A stretch of 12,419 nt of DNA from Streptomyces sp. NRRL WC-3549 (lineage in GTDB: Bacteria; Actinomycetota; Actinomycetes; Streptomycetales; Streptomycetaceae), in assembly GCF_000721935.1 (NCBI RefSeq), contig NZ_KL585383.1:202046-214464 (forward strand), read 5' to 3'. A program made the position numbers and the translations under genes. Below the pieces are notes generated by a model. It was not told the DNA's origin, ran no database searches, and saw only the letters and a program-made list of their open reading frames with translations. This document shows positions 5,604 to 12,147 of this stretch, piece by piece. Position 1 is the stretch's first letter; each line of letters opens with the position of its first letter.

Positions 5604-6588
5604 CGATGTCGCGCGGACTGAAGCGCGGCGCACGGCGGGGCGGGGTCTGCCCCGAGAGCATGAGCAGGCGGGTCGCCCGGTGGCGCTGGCCCTCGTACGG
5701 GGCCAGCAGCTCCAGCATCTCCGCGTCGTCGGCGTTCCGGTTGCCGGCCAGCGCGTGGCCGACGATGCCCGGCAGATGGAAGTCGCCGACCGAGACCGCG
5801 TCCGCCGCCCCGTTGGAGCGCTGCAGGGTCTCCGCCGCGGTCCACGGCCCGATGCCCGAGACCACCTGGAGCCGTGCCATCGCCTCGGGCAGCTCCATGG
5901 CCGCCGCCTCCTCCATGCGCCGGGCGACCCGCACCGCGCGCAGGATCGTGGCGGAGCGCTTGGCGTCCACCCCCGCGCGGTGCCACTCCCAGGAAGGGAT
6001 CAGCGACCAGGTCCTGGCGTCCGGCATGACGTACAGCCCGTAACTGCCGAACAGCGGGTCCGCGGGGCCCGGGGCCGGGGTGCCGTAGGTGCGGACCAGC
6101 AGCCGCCAGGCGCGGTACGCCTCGTCGGTGGTGACCTTCTGTTCCAGGATCGACGGGATCAGGGACTCCATGACCAGCCCGGTGCGCAGCAGGCGCAGCC
6201 CCGGCCGCAGATGCCGGGTCAGGGCGAGGACACGGTGGCGCGGGCGGAAGGCGTCCGGGTCGTCACCGGCGCCGAGCAGGGCGGGCAGCGCGTCCAGCAG
6301 CCACGGGGCGCCCGGCCCCCAGGCCGCCCCCGCGATCCGGCCGCCCGCGACCGCCGAGATCCGCAGGGTGCCGGGCCCGGCCGGGGTGCGGGTGGCCCGC
6401 CAGAACGTCCCGTCGGGCAGTGCCCGGTAGGTGGGGTCCGCCGGGCCGCGCCGCAGGGGGCCGAGGACCAGCCGCAGGTCGAGCGGGGCCGGCGGGGTCC
6501 AGACCCGGGCCTGCGGTGCGGCGGACACGTCCGGGGCCGGCTGCTGCCGGGGCACGGCGGTGGTGCGGGGTACGAAGCGTCCTGCCAC
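5593..6588 (-). CDS. HhH-GPD DNA glycosylase, AlkA-like (DNA-3-methyladenine glycosylase II type)
   Basis: The 331-residue protein has the helix-hairpin-helix/Gly-Pro-Asp signature of base-excision repair glycosylases. The hairpin VVSGIGPWTA is at residues 242-251, and the catalytic aspartate is Asp269 in VSVGDFHLP, as in AlkA. The core helix SLIPSILEQKVTTDEAYRAW (142-161) is also typical. AlkA-type enzymes remove alkylated purines by cleaving the N-glycosidic bond. The N-terminal 40-130 region resembles the AlkA beta domain only loosely. No iron-sulfur cysteine cluster is present. I chose GTG 6588 because GAGGA lies 9 bases upstream and the terminator at 6633-6677 precedes it; the frame is open to 6738, but that would run through the terminator and into the end of the preceding gene. 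Specific substrate is unknown, and it has no obvious link with the surrounding envelope and F420 genes. Confidence 0.82.
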   Translation of the reverse strand: MAGRFVPRTTAVPRQQPAPDVSAAPQARVWTPPAPLDLRLVLGPLRRGPADPTYRALPDGTFWRATRTPAGPGTLRISAVAGGRIAGAAWGPGAPWLLDALPALLGAGDDPDAFRPRHRVLALTRHLRPGLRLLRTGLVMESLIPSILEQKVTTDEAYRAWRLLVRTYGTPAPGPADPLFGSYGLYVMPDARTWSLIPSWEWHRAGVDAKRSATILRAVRVARRMEEAAAMELPEAMARLQVVSGIGPWTAAETLQRSNGAADAVSVGDFHLPGIVGHALAGNRNADDAEMLELLAPYEGQRHRATRLLMLSGQTPPRRAPRFSPRDIAPL

Positions 6589-6632
6589 GGGTGAAGGTCC
6601 TCGGTCGTCGGGGTGCCCCTCGAGGGTACGGC

Positions 6633-6677
6633 CGACGGGGACCGTCCGGGGACCGCCCTGCCGGACGGTCCCCGTCG
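6633..6677 (-). terminator. 17-bp perfect hairpin after the nucleotidyltransferase gene
   Basis: Arms at 6633-6649 and 6661-6677 are perfectly complementary over 17 bp with an 11-base loop, starting 10 bases past the stop of the gene at 6687. It is the strongest stem in the window and lies between two same-strand genes, so it should separate the nucleotidyltransferase from the glycosylase transcript. There is no U-tract. A CCCTCGAGGG palindrome follows at 6617-6626. Confidence 0.8.
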
Positions 6678-6686
6678 CCGGTCCGG

Positions 6687-7778
6687 CTACTGGTCCGACG
6701 AGAAGCGGACCGAGGCGTCCGGCAGGACGGCCCCGCACCAGACGCGGATGCCGTCACGCAGCTCGTTGTCGGCACCGACCTGGGCGCCGTCACCGATGAC
6801 CGCGCCGGTCAGGACCGTACGGCTGCCGATCCTGGCCCCGGCCCCCACCAGTGAGTCGGTGATCACGGCGCCCGCTTCGACGACCGCGTCCTGGAGCACG
6901 GTGGAGCCCGAGACGCGGGCGCCCTCGCCGATCAGCGCCCGCTCGCCCACGACCGTGCCCCCGGTGAGCTTGGCGTCGGCCGCCACCGACGCCGAGGGGA
7001 GCACGAGCCGGTCGCCGCAGCGCCCCGGGACGGCCGGGGACGGGGCGCGGCCCAGGACCAGGTCGGCCGAGCCTCGGACGAACGCCTGCGGGGTTCCCAG
7101 GTCCAGCCAGTAGGTCGAGTCGACCATGCCCTGGAGGTGGGCGCCGTCGGCGAGGAGGCCGGGGAAGGTCTCGCGTTCCACGGAGACCGGCCGGCCGGCC
7201 GGGATGGTGTCGATGACCGACCGGCGGAAGATGTACGCCCCCGCGTTGATCTGGTCGGTGACTATCTCCTGGGGTGTCTGCGGCTTCTCCAGGAAGGCCG
7301 TCACCCTCCCCGAGCCGTCGGTCGGTACGAGACCGAAGGCGCGCGGGTCCTCGACGCGGGTGAGGTGCAGGGAGACGTCCGCGCCGGAGGTGGCGTGCGA
7401 CGCGGCCAGGGCCTGGATGTCGAGGCCGGTGAGGATGTCCCCGTTGAACACGAGGACGGGTTCGTCCGGGCCCGCGGCCAGTCGCGACGCCACGTTGCGG
7501 ATGGCTCCGCCGGTACCGAGCGGTTCGCGCTCGGTGACGTACTCGAGGGAGAGGCCGAGCGACGAACCGTCACCGAAGTACGGTTCGAACACCTCTGCCA
7601 GGTAGGAGGTGGCGAGCACGACGTGCTCCACCCCGGCGGCCCGCGCACGCGCCAGTTGGTGCGTGAGGAACGGGACGCCCGCCGCCGGAACCATCGGCTT
7701 GGGCGTGTGCACCGTGAGCGGACGCAGCCGGGTGCCCTTGCCCCCGACCAGGAGGATCGCTTCTCTTGCCTCTGTCAC
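6687..7778 (-). CDS. manC: Sugar-1-phosphate nucleotidyltransferase, probable mannose-1-phosphate guanylyltransferase
   Basis: The 363-residue protein is a cytoplasmic nucleotidyltransferase making an NDP-sugar from NTP and sugar-1-phosphate. The signature VGGKGTRLRPLTVHTPKPMVP (11-31) binds the nucleotide phosphates. EPLGTGGA (85-92), FNGD with Asp114 for metal (111-114), FLEKP (162-166), NAG (178-180) and YWLDLGTP (223-230) complete the catalytic half. Residues about 250-350 form a left-handed beta-helix of hexapeptide repeats. The architecture and the match to mycobacterial ManB (Rv3264c) in the same gene neighbourhood favour mannose-1-phosphate and GTP, giving GDP-mannose for protein and lipid mannosylation; glucose-1-phosphate cannot be excluded by motif. 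The start is GTG 7778, which gives the expected short lead into the signature; the ribosome site (AGGAAG, about 12 bases upstream) is weak. A possible minus-strand -10, TACACT, lies near 7826-7831. Confidence 0.85.
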   Translation of the reverse strand: MTEAREAILLVGGKGTRLRPLTVHTPKPMVPAAGVPFLTHQLARARAAGVEHVVLATSYLAEVFEPYFGDGSSLGLSLEYVTEREPLGTGGAIRNVASRLAAGPDEPVLVFNGDILTGLDIQALAASHATSGADVSLHLTRVEDPRAFGLVPTDGSGRVTAFLEKPQTPQEIVTDQINAGAYIFRRSVIDTIPAGRPVSVERETFPGLLADGAHLQGMVDSTYWLDLGTPQAFVRGSADLVLGRAPSPAVPGRCGDRLVLPSASVAADAKLTGGTVVGERALIGEGARVSGSTVLQDAVVEAGAVITDSLVGAGARIGSRTVLTGAVIGDGAQVGADNELRDGIRVWCGAVLPDASVRFSSDQ

Positions 7779-7836
7779 AGCACCGTCTCTGCTTCCTGCT
7801 GGGGCCGGGCCTCGTATCGGCTGGCCAGTGTATGCA

Positions 7837-7858
7837 GACCGGTCGGGGGCGCCCGGTC
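7837..7858 (-). terminator. Weak hairpin overlapping the amidase stop
   Basis: GACCGG (7837-7842) and CCGGTC (7853-7858) pair across a 10-base loop, and the right arm includes part of the amidase stop codon. With only 6 bp it is a marginal terminator; the 78-base gap to the nucleotidyltransferase shows nothing stronger. Confidence 0.3.
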
Positions 7859-9320
7859 AGCGGCCCTGCAGCTTCGCCGCGGTGGTGCGGGCGGTGCCGA
7901 GCTTGTTGTAGAGACGGATTCCAGGGCATTCGGTTGCGAAACCGTCCCGGTGGCCGGAGATGACGTTCAGTTTGACGCGGGCCCCCTTCGCGTACTTGCC
8001 GCTCCCGCCCGACACGAGGGTCACCTTCCCCTTCGGGTTGCGTCCGAACAGGCCGAGCTTCCAGGCCGTGAGCTTCCCGATCGCCTTCACCGCGGCGGCG
8101 GACGGCTTCGCCGAGTCGAAGGTGCCGAGGACCGCGATGCCCATGGTGTTGGTGTTGAACCCCAGGGTGTGGGCGCCGAGGACGGCCTTGGTCACGCCGC
8201 CGGCCCGTCCCTCGTAGATGTTCCCGCACTTGTCGATCGCGAAGTTGTACCCGAAGTCGCGCCAGCCGCTGCTCTTGACGTGGTAGCGGTAGATGCCGCG
8301 CAGGACCGAGGGCGCCTGGGCGCAGGTGTAGTTGTTGCCGGTGGCGCTGTGGTGGACGAAGGCGGCCTTCACGGTGGACGTGTACGCGAAGGCGCGCTCG
8401 CGCAGGCTCTCGTCCGCGCCCCACCCCTTGCGGGTGATGATGCCGGGGCGCGGCCCGGCGTGCGGCTTGGCGCTCGCCGCGACGACCGCCTGCTCCTCCG
8501 ACTCCGCCGTGCTCAGGGCGGGGATCTCGGTGGCACCGAGCGGGGCGAGGTCGGCGTTGGCGGCGGAGCTCTCCGCCGCCGCCCGGCCGAGGGAGGCACC
8601 CGCCGGGAGCCCACCGGGCCGCGGGGAGGCGGACGCGGGGGTGACCGCGGCGGACGCGGCCGTCGCCGTGCCGGGGGCGGGGGCGGGGGCAGCGGTGGCG
8701 GGCTGCTGCTCCGGGTCGTCGCCCGGGTCGACGAGTTCGGCCCGCAGGCCCGCGGGGAGCGGTGCGGCGGCCCCGGACCGGTCCCGTGAGGAGGTGTCGT
8801 CGGACCGCACGCGCACCTCGACGCCGTCCGAATCGCCCACCCAGAGCGGGGCGGTGGCGCCGCGGACCCGGCCCGACTCGCGCTCGGCGCTGCCGGCGTC
8901 CGCGGCGTGGTCGGTGTTGTGGGTCTCCAGGTCCTGCCAGCCGGACCAGCGGCCGGTGCCGGTGGCGCGGGTGCGGACCTGGACGGTGCCGTGGAGTTCG
9001 GCGTCGGCGTCGTCCCAGACCACGCCGACGAGCGAGAAGCGGTGGGAGTCGCGCTGGAGGAGCCCTTGGCCGGCGGTGGGTGCGGAGTGCGACGACGTCG
9101 GACCGGTGGGTTCGCCGGAGGCCCGGGGCTCCGGCTCGGCGAGCGGCCGCAGGCGCAGGGACTGGGTCGAGCCCTGCGGTTCGGCGGCGGGGGCCCGGGC
9201 GGCGGTGGCGGGTACGGGCTCGGGGGCGGGGGCGGGGACGGCGGATCCGGGCACGGCGAGCGGGAGGGTGAGTGCCGCCGCGCAGGTGACGCCGATCGAG
9301 GTCGCAAGTAGTGCACGCAT
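7857..9320 (-). CDS. Secreted peptidoglycan-recognition / N-acetylmuramoyl-L-alanine amidase-2 family protein
   Basis: The 487-residue protein starts with a signal peptide (MRALLATSIG, hydrophobic to about 28, AVPGSA cleavage region), so it acts outside the membrane. Residues about 90-200 form a beta-rich N-terminal module (HRFSLVGVVWDDAD, RWSGWQDLETH) seen in Streptomyces amidases. Residues 200-290 are an Ala/Pro/Ser linker. Residues about 293-480 are the PGRP/amidase-2 domain, with predicted zinc ligands in FVHHSA (His323 or 324), His457 in SGHRDGFATECPG and Cys465; AHTLGFN (383-389) is also typical. Such enzymes cut the bond between MurNAc and the stem peptide. ATG 9320 has AAGGA eight bases upstream; the frame extends far further left of the start as antisense to the LCP gene, which is not real. 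It is divergent from the TIGR03089 gene and likely serves wall remodelling. Confidence 0.92.
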   Translation of the reverse strand: MRALLATSIGVTCAAALTLPLAVPGSAVPAPAPEPVPATAARAPAAEPQGSTQSLRLRPLAEPEPRASGEPTGPTSSHSAPTAGQGLLQRDSHRFSLVGVVWDDADAELHGTVQVRTRATGTGRWSGWQDLETHNTDHAADAGSAERESGRVRGATAPLWVGDSDGVEVRVRSDDTSSRDRSGAAAPLPAGLRAELVDPGDDPEQQPATAAPAPAPGTATAASAAVTPASASPRPGGLPAGASLGRAAAESSAANADLAPLGATEIPALSTAESEEQAVVAASAKPHAGPRPGIITRKGWGADESLRERAFAYTSTVKAAFVHHSATGNNYTCAQAPSVLRGIYRYHVKSSGWRDFGYNFAIDKCGNIYEGRAGGVTKAVLGAHTLGFNTNTMGIAVLGTFDSAKPSAAAVKAIGKLTAWKLGLFGRNPKGKVTLVSGGSGKYAKGARVKLNVISGHRDGFATECPGIRLYNKLGTARTTAAKLQGR

Positions 9321-9403
9321 ACAAGAGATCCTTGGCAGATACCGGCATCGCCTGCGACTGGAGGGGCGGGGAGGCCGACCTGACGACCCGTCTGCCGACC
9401 GGT

Positions 9404-9437
9404 GGACGGCCGCCGGTCGCGGACGGCCGCCGGTCGC
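9404..9437 (+). repeat. Perfect 17-bp tandem duplication upstream of the TIGR03089 gene
   Basis: GGACGGCCGCCGGTCGC occurs twice head-to-tail (9404-9420 and 9421-9437) in the 156-base gap between the amidase and TIGR03089 genes. The second copy ends 26 bases before the candidate -10 at 9464. It could be a recent slippage product or a repeated protein site. Confidence 0.9.
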
Positions 9438-9463
9438 GGCCCGGGGCGGCCTCGGCCGCCGCG

Positions 9464-9476
9464 TACGCTTGCCCGG
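9464..9476 (+). promoter_or_regulatory. Candidate -10 for a leaderless TIGR03089 transcript
   Basis: TACGCT (9464-9469) fits TAnnnT exactly and is seven bases from the ATG at 9477. There is no Shine-Dalgarno sequence before this ATG, so transcription probably starts on its A. No -35 is clear. Confidence 0.45.
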
Positions 9477-10229
9477 ATGAACGCCAGTGACCGTACCCCC
9501 GCCGACCTGCTGCGATCCGCGCTCGCCGCGGACCCGGCCCGCCCCCTCGTCACTTTCTACGACGACGCAACCGGAGAACGCGTCGAACTGTCGGTGGCCA
9601 CCTTCGCCAATTGGGTGGCCAAGACAGCCAATCTGCTCCAGGGCGACCTGGCCGCGGAACCGGGCGACCGGCTGGCCCTGCTGCTCCCCGCCCACTGGCA
9701 GTCCGCCGTCTGGCTGCTCGCCTGTTCCTCGGTCGGGGTCGTCGCCGACGTGCAGGGTGATCCCGCCTCGGCCGATCTGGTCGTCAGCGGGCCGGACACG
9801 CTGGAGCGGGCCCGCGCCTGCCGGGGGGAGCGGGTGGCGCTGGCGCTGCGTCCGCTCGGCGGCCGTTTCCCGCAGGCCCCGGAGGGGTTCTCGGACTACG
9901 CGGTGGAGGTGCCGGGCCAGGGCGACCGCTTCGCTCCGTACGCGCCGGTGGACCCGGACGCGCCGGCACTCTCCGTGGACGGCGAGGGGTGGACCGCCGC
10001 CCAACTGGTCGCCCGGGCCCGCGAGGACGCGGCGGAACTCGGACTCGGGCCGGGCTCCAGGCTCCTGACGGGGCGTACGTACGACACGTGGGAGGGGCTG
10101 TCCGCCGGCCTCTTCGCCCCGCTGGCCGCCGGCGCGTCCGTGGTGCTCTGCCGCCACCTGGACCGGCTGGACGAGGGGGCCCTGGCCGCGCGGGTCGAGA
10201 CCGAGCGGGTCACCGGTACGGCGGTATGA
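9477..10229 (+). CDS. TIGR03089 family protein (fragment-like relative of AMP-binding enzymes)
   Basis: The 250-residue protein resembles the N-terminal part of the acyl-CoA synthetase/AMP-binding superfamily. FANWVAKTANLLQGDL, EPGDRLALLLPAHWQSAVWLLA and the end segment GLSAGLFAPLAAGASVVLCRHLD...RVTGT look like the substrate-pocket half of those enzymes. The phosphate loop (SGTTG-P-G) and the whole C-terminal catalytic part are absent. This short form is normal for the family, which occurs in actinobacteria (Rv3268 in M. tuberculosis, also next to an LCP gene), so it is not a local truncation. Function is unknown; I infer a non-catalytic or partner role. ATG 9477 is preferred for the leaderless arrangement and for the MNASDRTPADLL start; upstream frame to 9402 is the 17-bp repeat and not coding-like. 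It is followed by a nested hairpin at 10255-10288. Confidence 0.83.
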   Translation: MNASDRTPADLLRSALAADPARPLVTFYDDATGERVELSVATFANWVAKTANLLQGDLAAEPGDRLALLLPAHWQSAVWLLACSSVGVVADVQGDPASADLVVSGPDTLERARACRGERVALALRPLGGRFPQAPEGFSDYAVEVPGQGDRFAPYAPVDPDAPALSVDGEGWTAAQLVARAREDAAELGLGPGSRLLTGRTYDTWEGLSAGLFAPLAAGASVVLCRHLDRLDEGALAARVETERVTGTAV

Positions 10230-10254
10230 CAAGCGCTCACCGGGCCACCCGTCC

Positions 10255-10288
10255 GGCCCAGGGCGGGCCGAGCCCCCGGGACTGGGCC
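10255..10288 (+). terminator. Nested hairpin after the TIGR03089 gene
   Basis: Arms GGCCCAG (10255-10261) and CTGGGCC (10282-10288) enclose a second stem, GGGC-CGA-GCCC (10265-10275). It lies 25 bases past the stop and before the sigma-E-like promoter, so the LCP gene is likely a separate unit. There is no U-tract. Confidence 0.5.
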
Positions 10289-10339
10289 CCGGCAGCGGTA
10301 CATGATCGGGCGGTACAGACCACTCAGCCCTTGGCGCAC

Positions 10340-10365
10340 AACCAAGCGTGAGGTTCAGCCGTCTA
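10340..10365 (+). promoter_or_regulatory. Sigma-E-type (ECF) promoter for the LCP gene
   Basis: AACC (10340-10343) and CGTCTA (10360-10365) are 16 bases apart, which matches the AAC / GTC(T) pattern of Streptomyces cell-envelope-stress sigma-E promoters. Start of transcription would be near 10372, giving a leader of about 35 bases. LCP genes are reported sigma-E targets, so position, spacing and gene function agree. A 7-bp hairpin (10376-10396) follows in the leader. Confidence 0.5.
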
Positions 10366-10406
10366 CTCCTGCGACCGGCGGCCCATCGCGCCGCCGAACG
10401 TGAAGG

Positions 10407-11924
10407 ATGGACGCAGACGTGAGCGACAGCGCCGGCCCCCCGGCCGACCCGGACCGTCCACAGGACCCGGCCGGGGACGGGCCGGGGAACGGACCGCGGG
10501 GCGATTCCGCGGCCACCGGACCGAAGGCGCCCGGAGCGGGACGGGACGGCGGTCCCGCTGACGCCCGACAGGACGGCCCCGCAACCGGGTCCGTACCGAC
10601 GCCGGACGGGGAGCCGGAGGAGCCCGGGTCCGACAGCCCGCGGGGCGCCGCCCCCACCGCCCCGGACGGGCCGGGCGCCGGGCCGGACGACGGGGGCGGC
10701 GGGGCCGACGACCGGTCCCCGGACACGGCGGCCGGCGAGGACCCCGGCCGTCCCGGGACCTGGGCGGCCCGGGCCGAGGCCCCCCGGAAGAAGCGCGGCT
10801 GGCTCCGCTGGGCCGCACTCGGCGCCTCGTTCGTCGTCCTGGTCGCCGCCGGGGCGGGCTGGTGGCTGTACCGGAAGCTCGACGGCAACATCACGACCGA
10901 CACGAGCGCCGCCGCCGAGCTCAAGGCGTACGAGAAGGAGCGGCCCACGCCGGCCGCCCAGGGGGACGCGCAGAACATCCTGCTCATCGGTTCCGACACC
11001 CGGTCGGGCGAGAACAGCAAGTACGGCCGCGACGACGGCGGCAGCCAGCGCTCGGACACCACGATCCTGCTGCACCTCGCGGCCGACCGCAGGAGCGCGA
11101 CCGCGGTGTCGCTGCCGCGCGACCTGATGTCCGAGATCCCCAGCTGCCACACGGCCGACGGGAAGCCCACCAAGAAGCAGTTCGCCCAGTTCAACTGGGC
11201 CTTCGAGCTCGGCGGCACCGCCTGCACGATCCGGACCGTCGAGAAGATGACGGGGGTGCGGATCGACCACCACATGGTGATCGACTTCAACGGCTTCAAG
11301 GACATGGTCGACGCCGTGGACGGGGTCGAGGTCTGCCTCAAGAAGCCGGTCGACGACAAGGACGCCCACCTCACGCTGCCCGCGGGCCGCCAGAAGCTCG
11401 ACGGCGAACAGGCCCTGGGATACGTACGGGCCCGTAAGTCGATCGGCAACGGGAGCGACACCGAGCGCATGGACCGCCAGCAGAAGTTCCTGGGCGCGCT
11501 CGTGAACAAGATGCAGAGCAACGGCGTCCTGCTCAACCCGACCCGGCTGTACCCGGTGCTGGACGCGGCGACGAAGTCACTGACCACGGATCCGGGGCTG
11601 GACTCGCTGAGGGACCTGTACGACCTGGTGCGCAGCATGCGGAACGTGCCCACCGACCAGGTGCAGTTCCTGACCGTGCCCCGTCAGGCCTACCGGGCGG
11701 ACCCGAACCGCGACGAACTCGTCCAGCCGGACGCGGACCAGCTCTTCGAGAAGCTGCGCGAGGACGAGACCGTCACCGTCCTCCCCGCCGACCAGATCAA
11801 CGGCGAGGATGCACAGGAAACTCACAGCTCCGACGACCGAAAGCCCGGCGACACGGATCTGGGTCCCACCCCCTCTCCCACCTATTCCGGGTCGAGCGCG
11901 GCCGACGACCCCTGCGACGTGTAA
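10407..11924 (+). CDS. LytR-CpsA-Psr (LCP) family glycopolymer transferase
   Basis: The 505-residue protein has a cytoplasmic disordered Pro/Gly/Asp-rich N-terminus (1-125), a basic stop APRKKRGWLRW (125-135), one membrane segment (about 136-155) and an extracellular LCP domain (about 188-420). Conserved sites are ILLIGSDTR (191-199), RSDTTILLHL (215-224), SLPRDL with Arg238 (235-240) and the Arg cluster LDGEQALGYVRARK...ERMDRQQ (331-359), which grip the lipid pyrophosphate. LCP enzymes move anionic glycopolymers such as teichoic-acid-like chains, or arabinogalactan in mycobacteria, from lipid carriers to peptidoglycan. The tail 465-505 is acidic and Ser/Pro-rich. ATG 10407 is reported, but GTG 10419 is a good alternative because AAGGA (10403-10407) is 11 bases before it and overlaps the ATG. 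Probably under sigma-E; a second LCP-like gene follows after 223 bases. Confidence 0.93.
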   Translation: MDADVSDSAGPPADPDRPQDPAGDGPGNGPRGDSAATGPKAPGAGRDGGPADARQDGPATGSVPTPDGEPEEPGSDSPRGAAPTAPDGPGAGPDDGGGGADDRSPDTAAGEDPGRPGTWAARAEAPRKKRGWLRWAALGASFVVLVAAGAGWWLYRKLDGNITTDTSAAAELKAYEKERPTPAAQGDAQNILLIGSDTRSGENSKYGRDDGGSQRSDTTILLHLAADRRSATAVSLPRDLMSEIPSCHTADGKPTKKQFAQFNWAFELGGTACTIRTVEKMTGVRIDHHMVIDFNGFKDMVDAVDGVEVCLKKPVDDKDAHLTLPAGRQKLDGEQALGYVRARKSIGNGSDTERMDRQQKFLGALVNKMQSNGVLLNPTRLYPVLDAATKSLTTDPGLDSLRDLYDLVRSMRNVPTDQVQFLTVPRQAYRADPNRDELVQPDADQLFEKLREDETVTVLPADQINGEDAQETHSSDDRKPGDTDLGPTPSPTYSGSSAADDPCDV

Positions 11925-12015
11925 AGCGATTACCAAACCATGAGCGAAAAACCGAGTGGAATAGGTGAAATGCCCGAATGTAAAGGGCGTGGAATATCTC
12001 ACGCGCGTCGCTTCG

Positions 12016-12037
12016 GGCCGAATCGGCCGGATAGTGT
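12016..12037 (+). promoter_or_regulatory. Candidate promoter with inverted repeat for the last gene
   Basis: TAGTGT (12032-12037) is a good vegetative -10. Just upstream is a perfect inverted repeat GGCCGA-A-TCGGCC (12016-12028), which sits where a -35 to -10 operator would be. No convincing -35 is present. The rest of the 223-base gap (11925-12147) is relatively AT-rich in its first half (about 11925-12000) and shows no terminator for the preceding LCP gene. Confidence 0.4.
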
Positions 12038-12147
12038 GACGCGATCCGGTGCTTACGGCGACCCCGCCGCGCACTGCTGGAGCGAAGGACCGAGCGCCCT
12101 GCAGGGGGAGGCGCCTCACGTGGCACCGACGGAGGATTCAGGCGACC

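Noticed and set aside
6589..6738. Extended start of the DNA glycosylase at 6738
   Set aside because: It would run through the 17-bp terminator hairpin and into the 3' end of the preceding gene; GTG 6588 has GAGGA nine bases upstream.
7137..9480. Plus-strand frames of 550 and 382 codons
   Set aside because: Antisense to the nucleotidyltransferase and amidase genes, with no recognisable domain.
7857..11369. A 1170-codon minus-strand open frame
   Set aside because: Only 7857-9320 is coding (the amidase). The upstream part is antisense to the TIGR03089 and LCP genes, with low-complexity Gly/Arg/Pro composition, and the amidase has its own signal peptide and ribosome site at 9320.
11950..12020. 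GGAAT boxes as SigR-type -35 elements, and a TAAA box as a WhiG-type promoter
   Set aside because: No GTT follows at 18-19 bases and no GCCGATAA follows at 15 bases.
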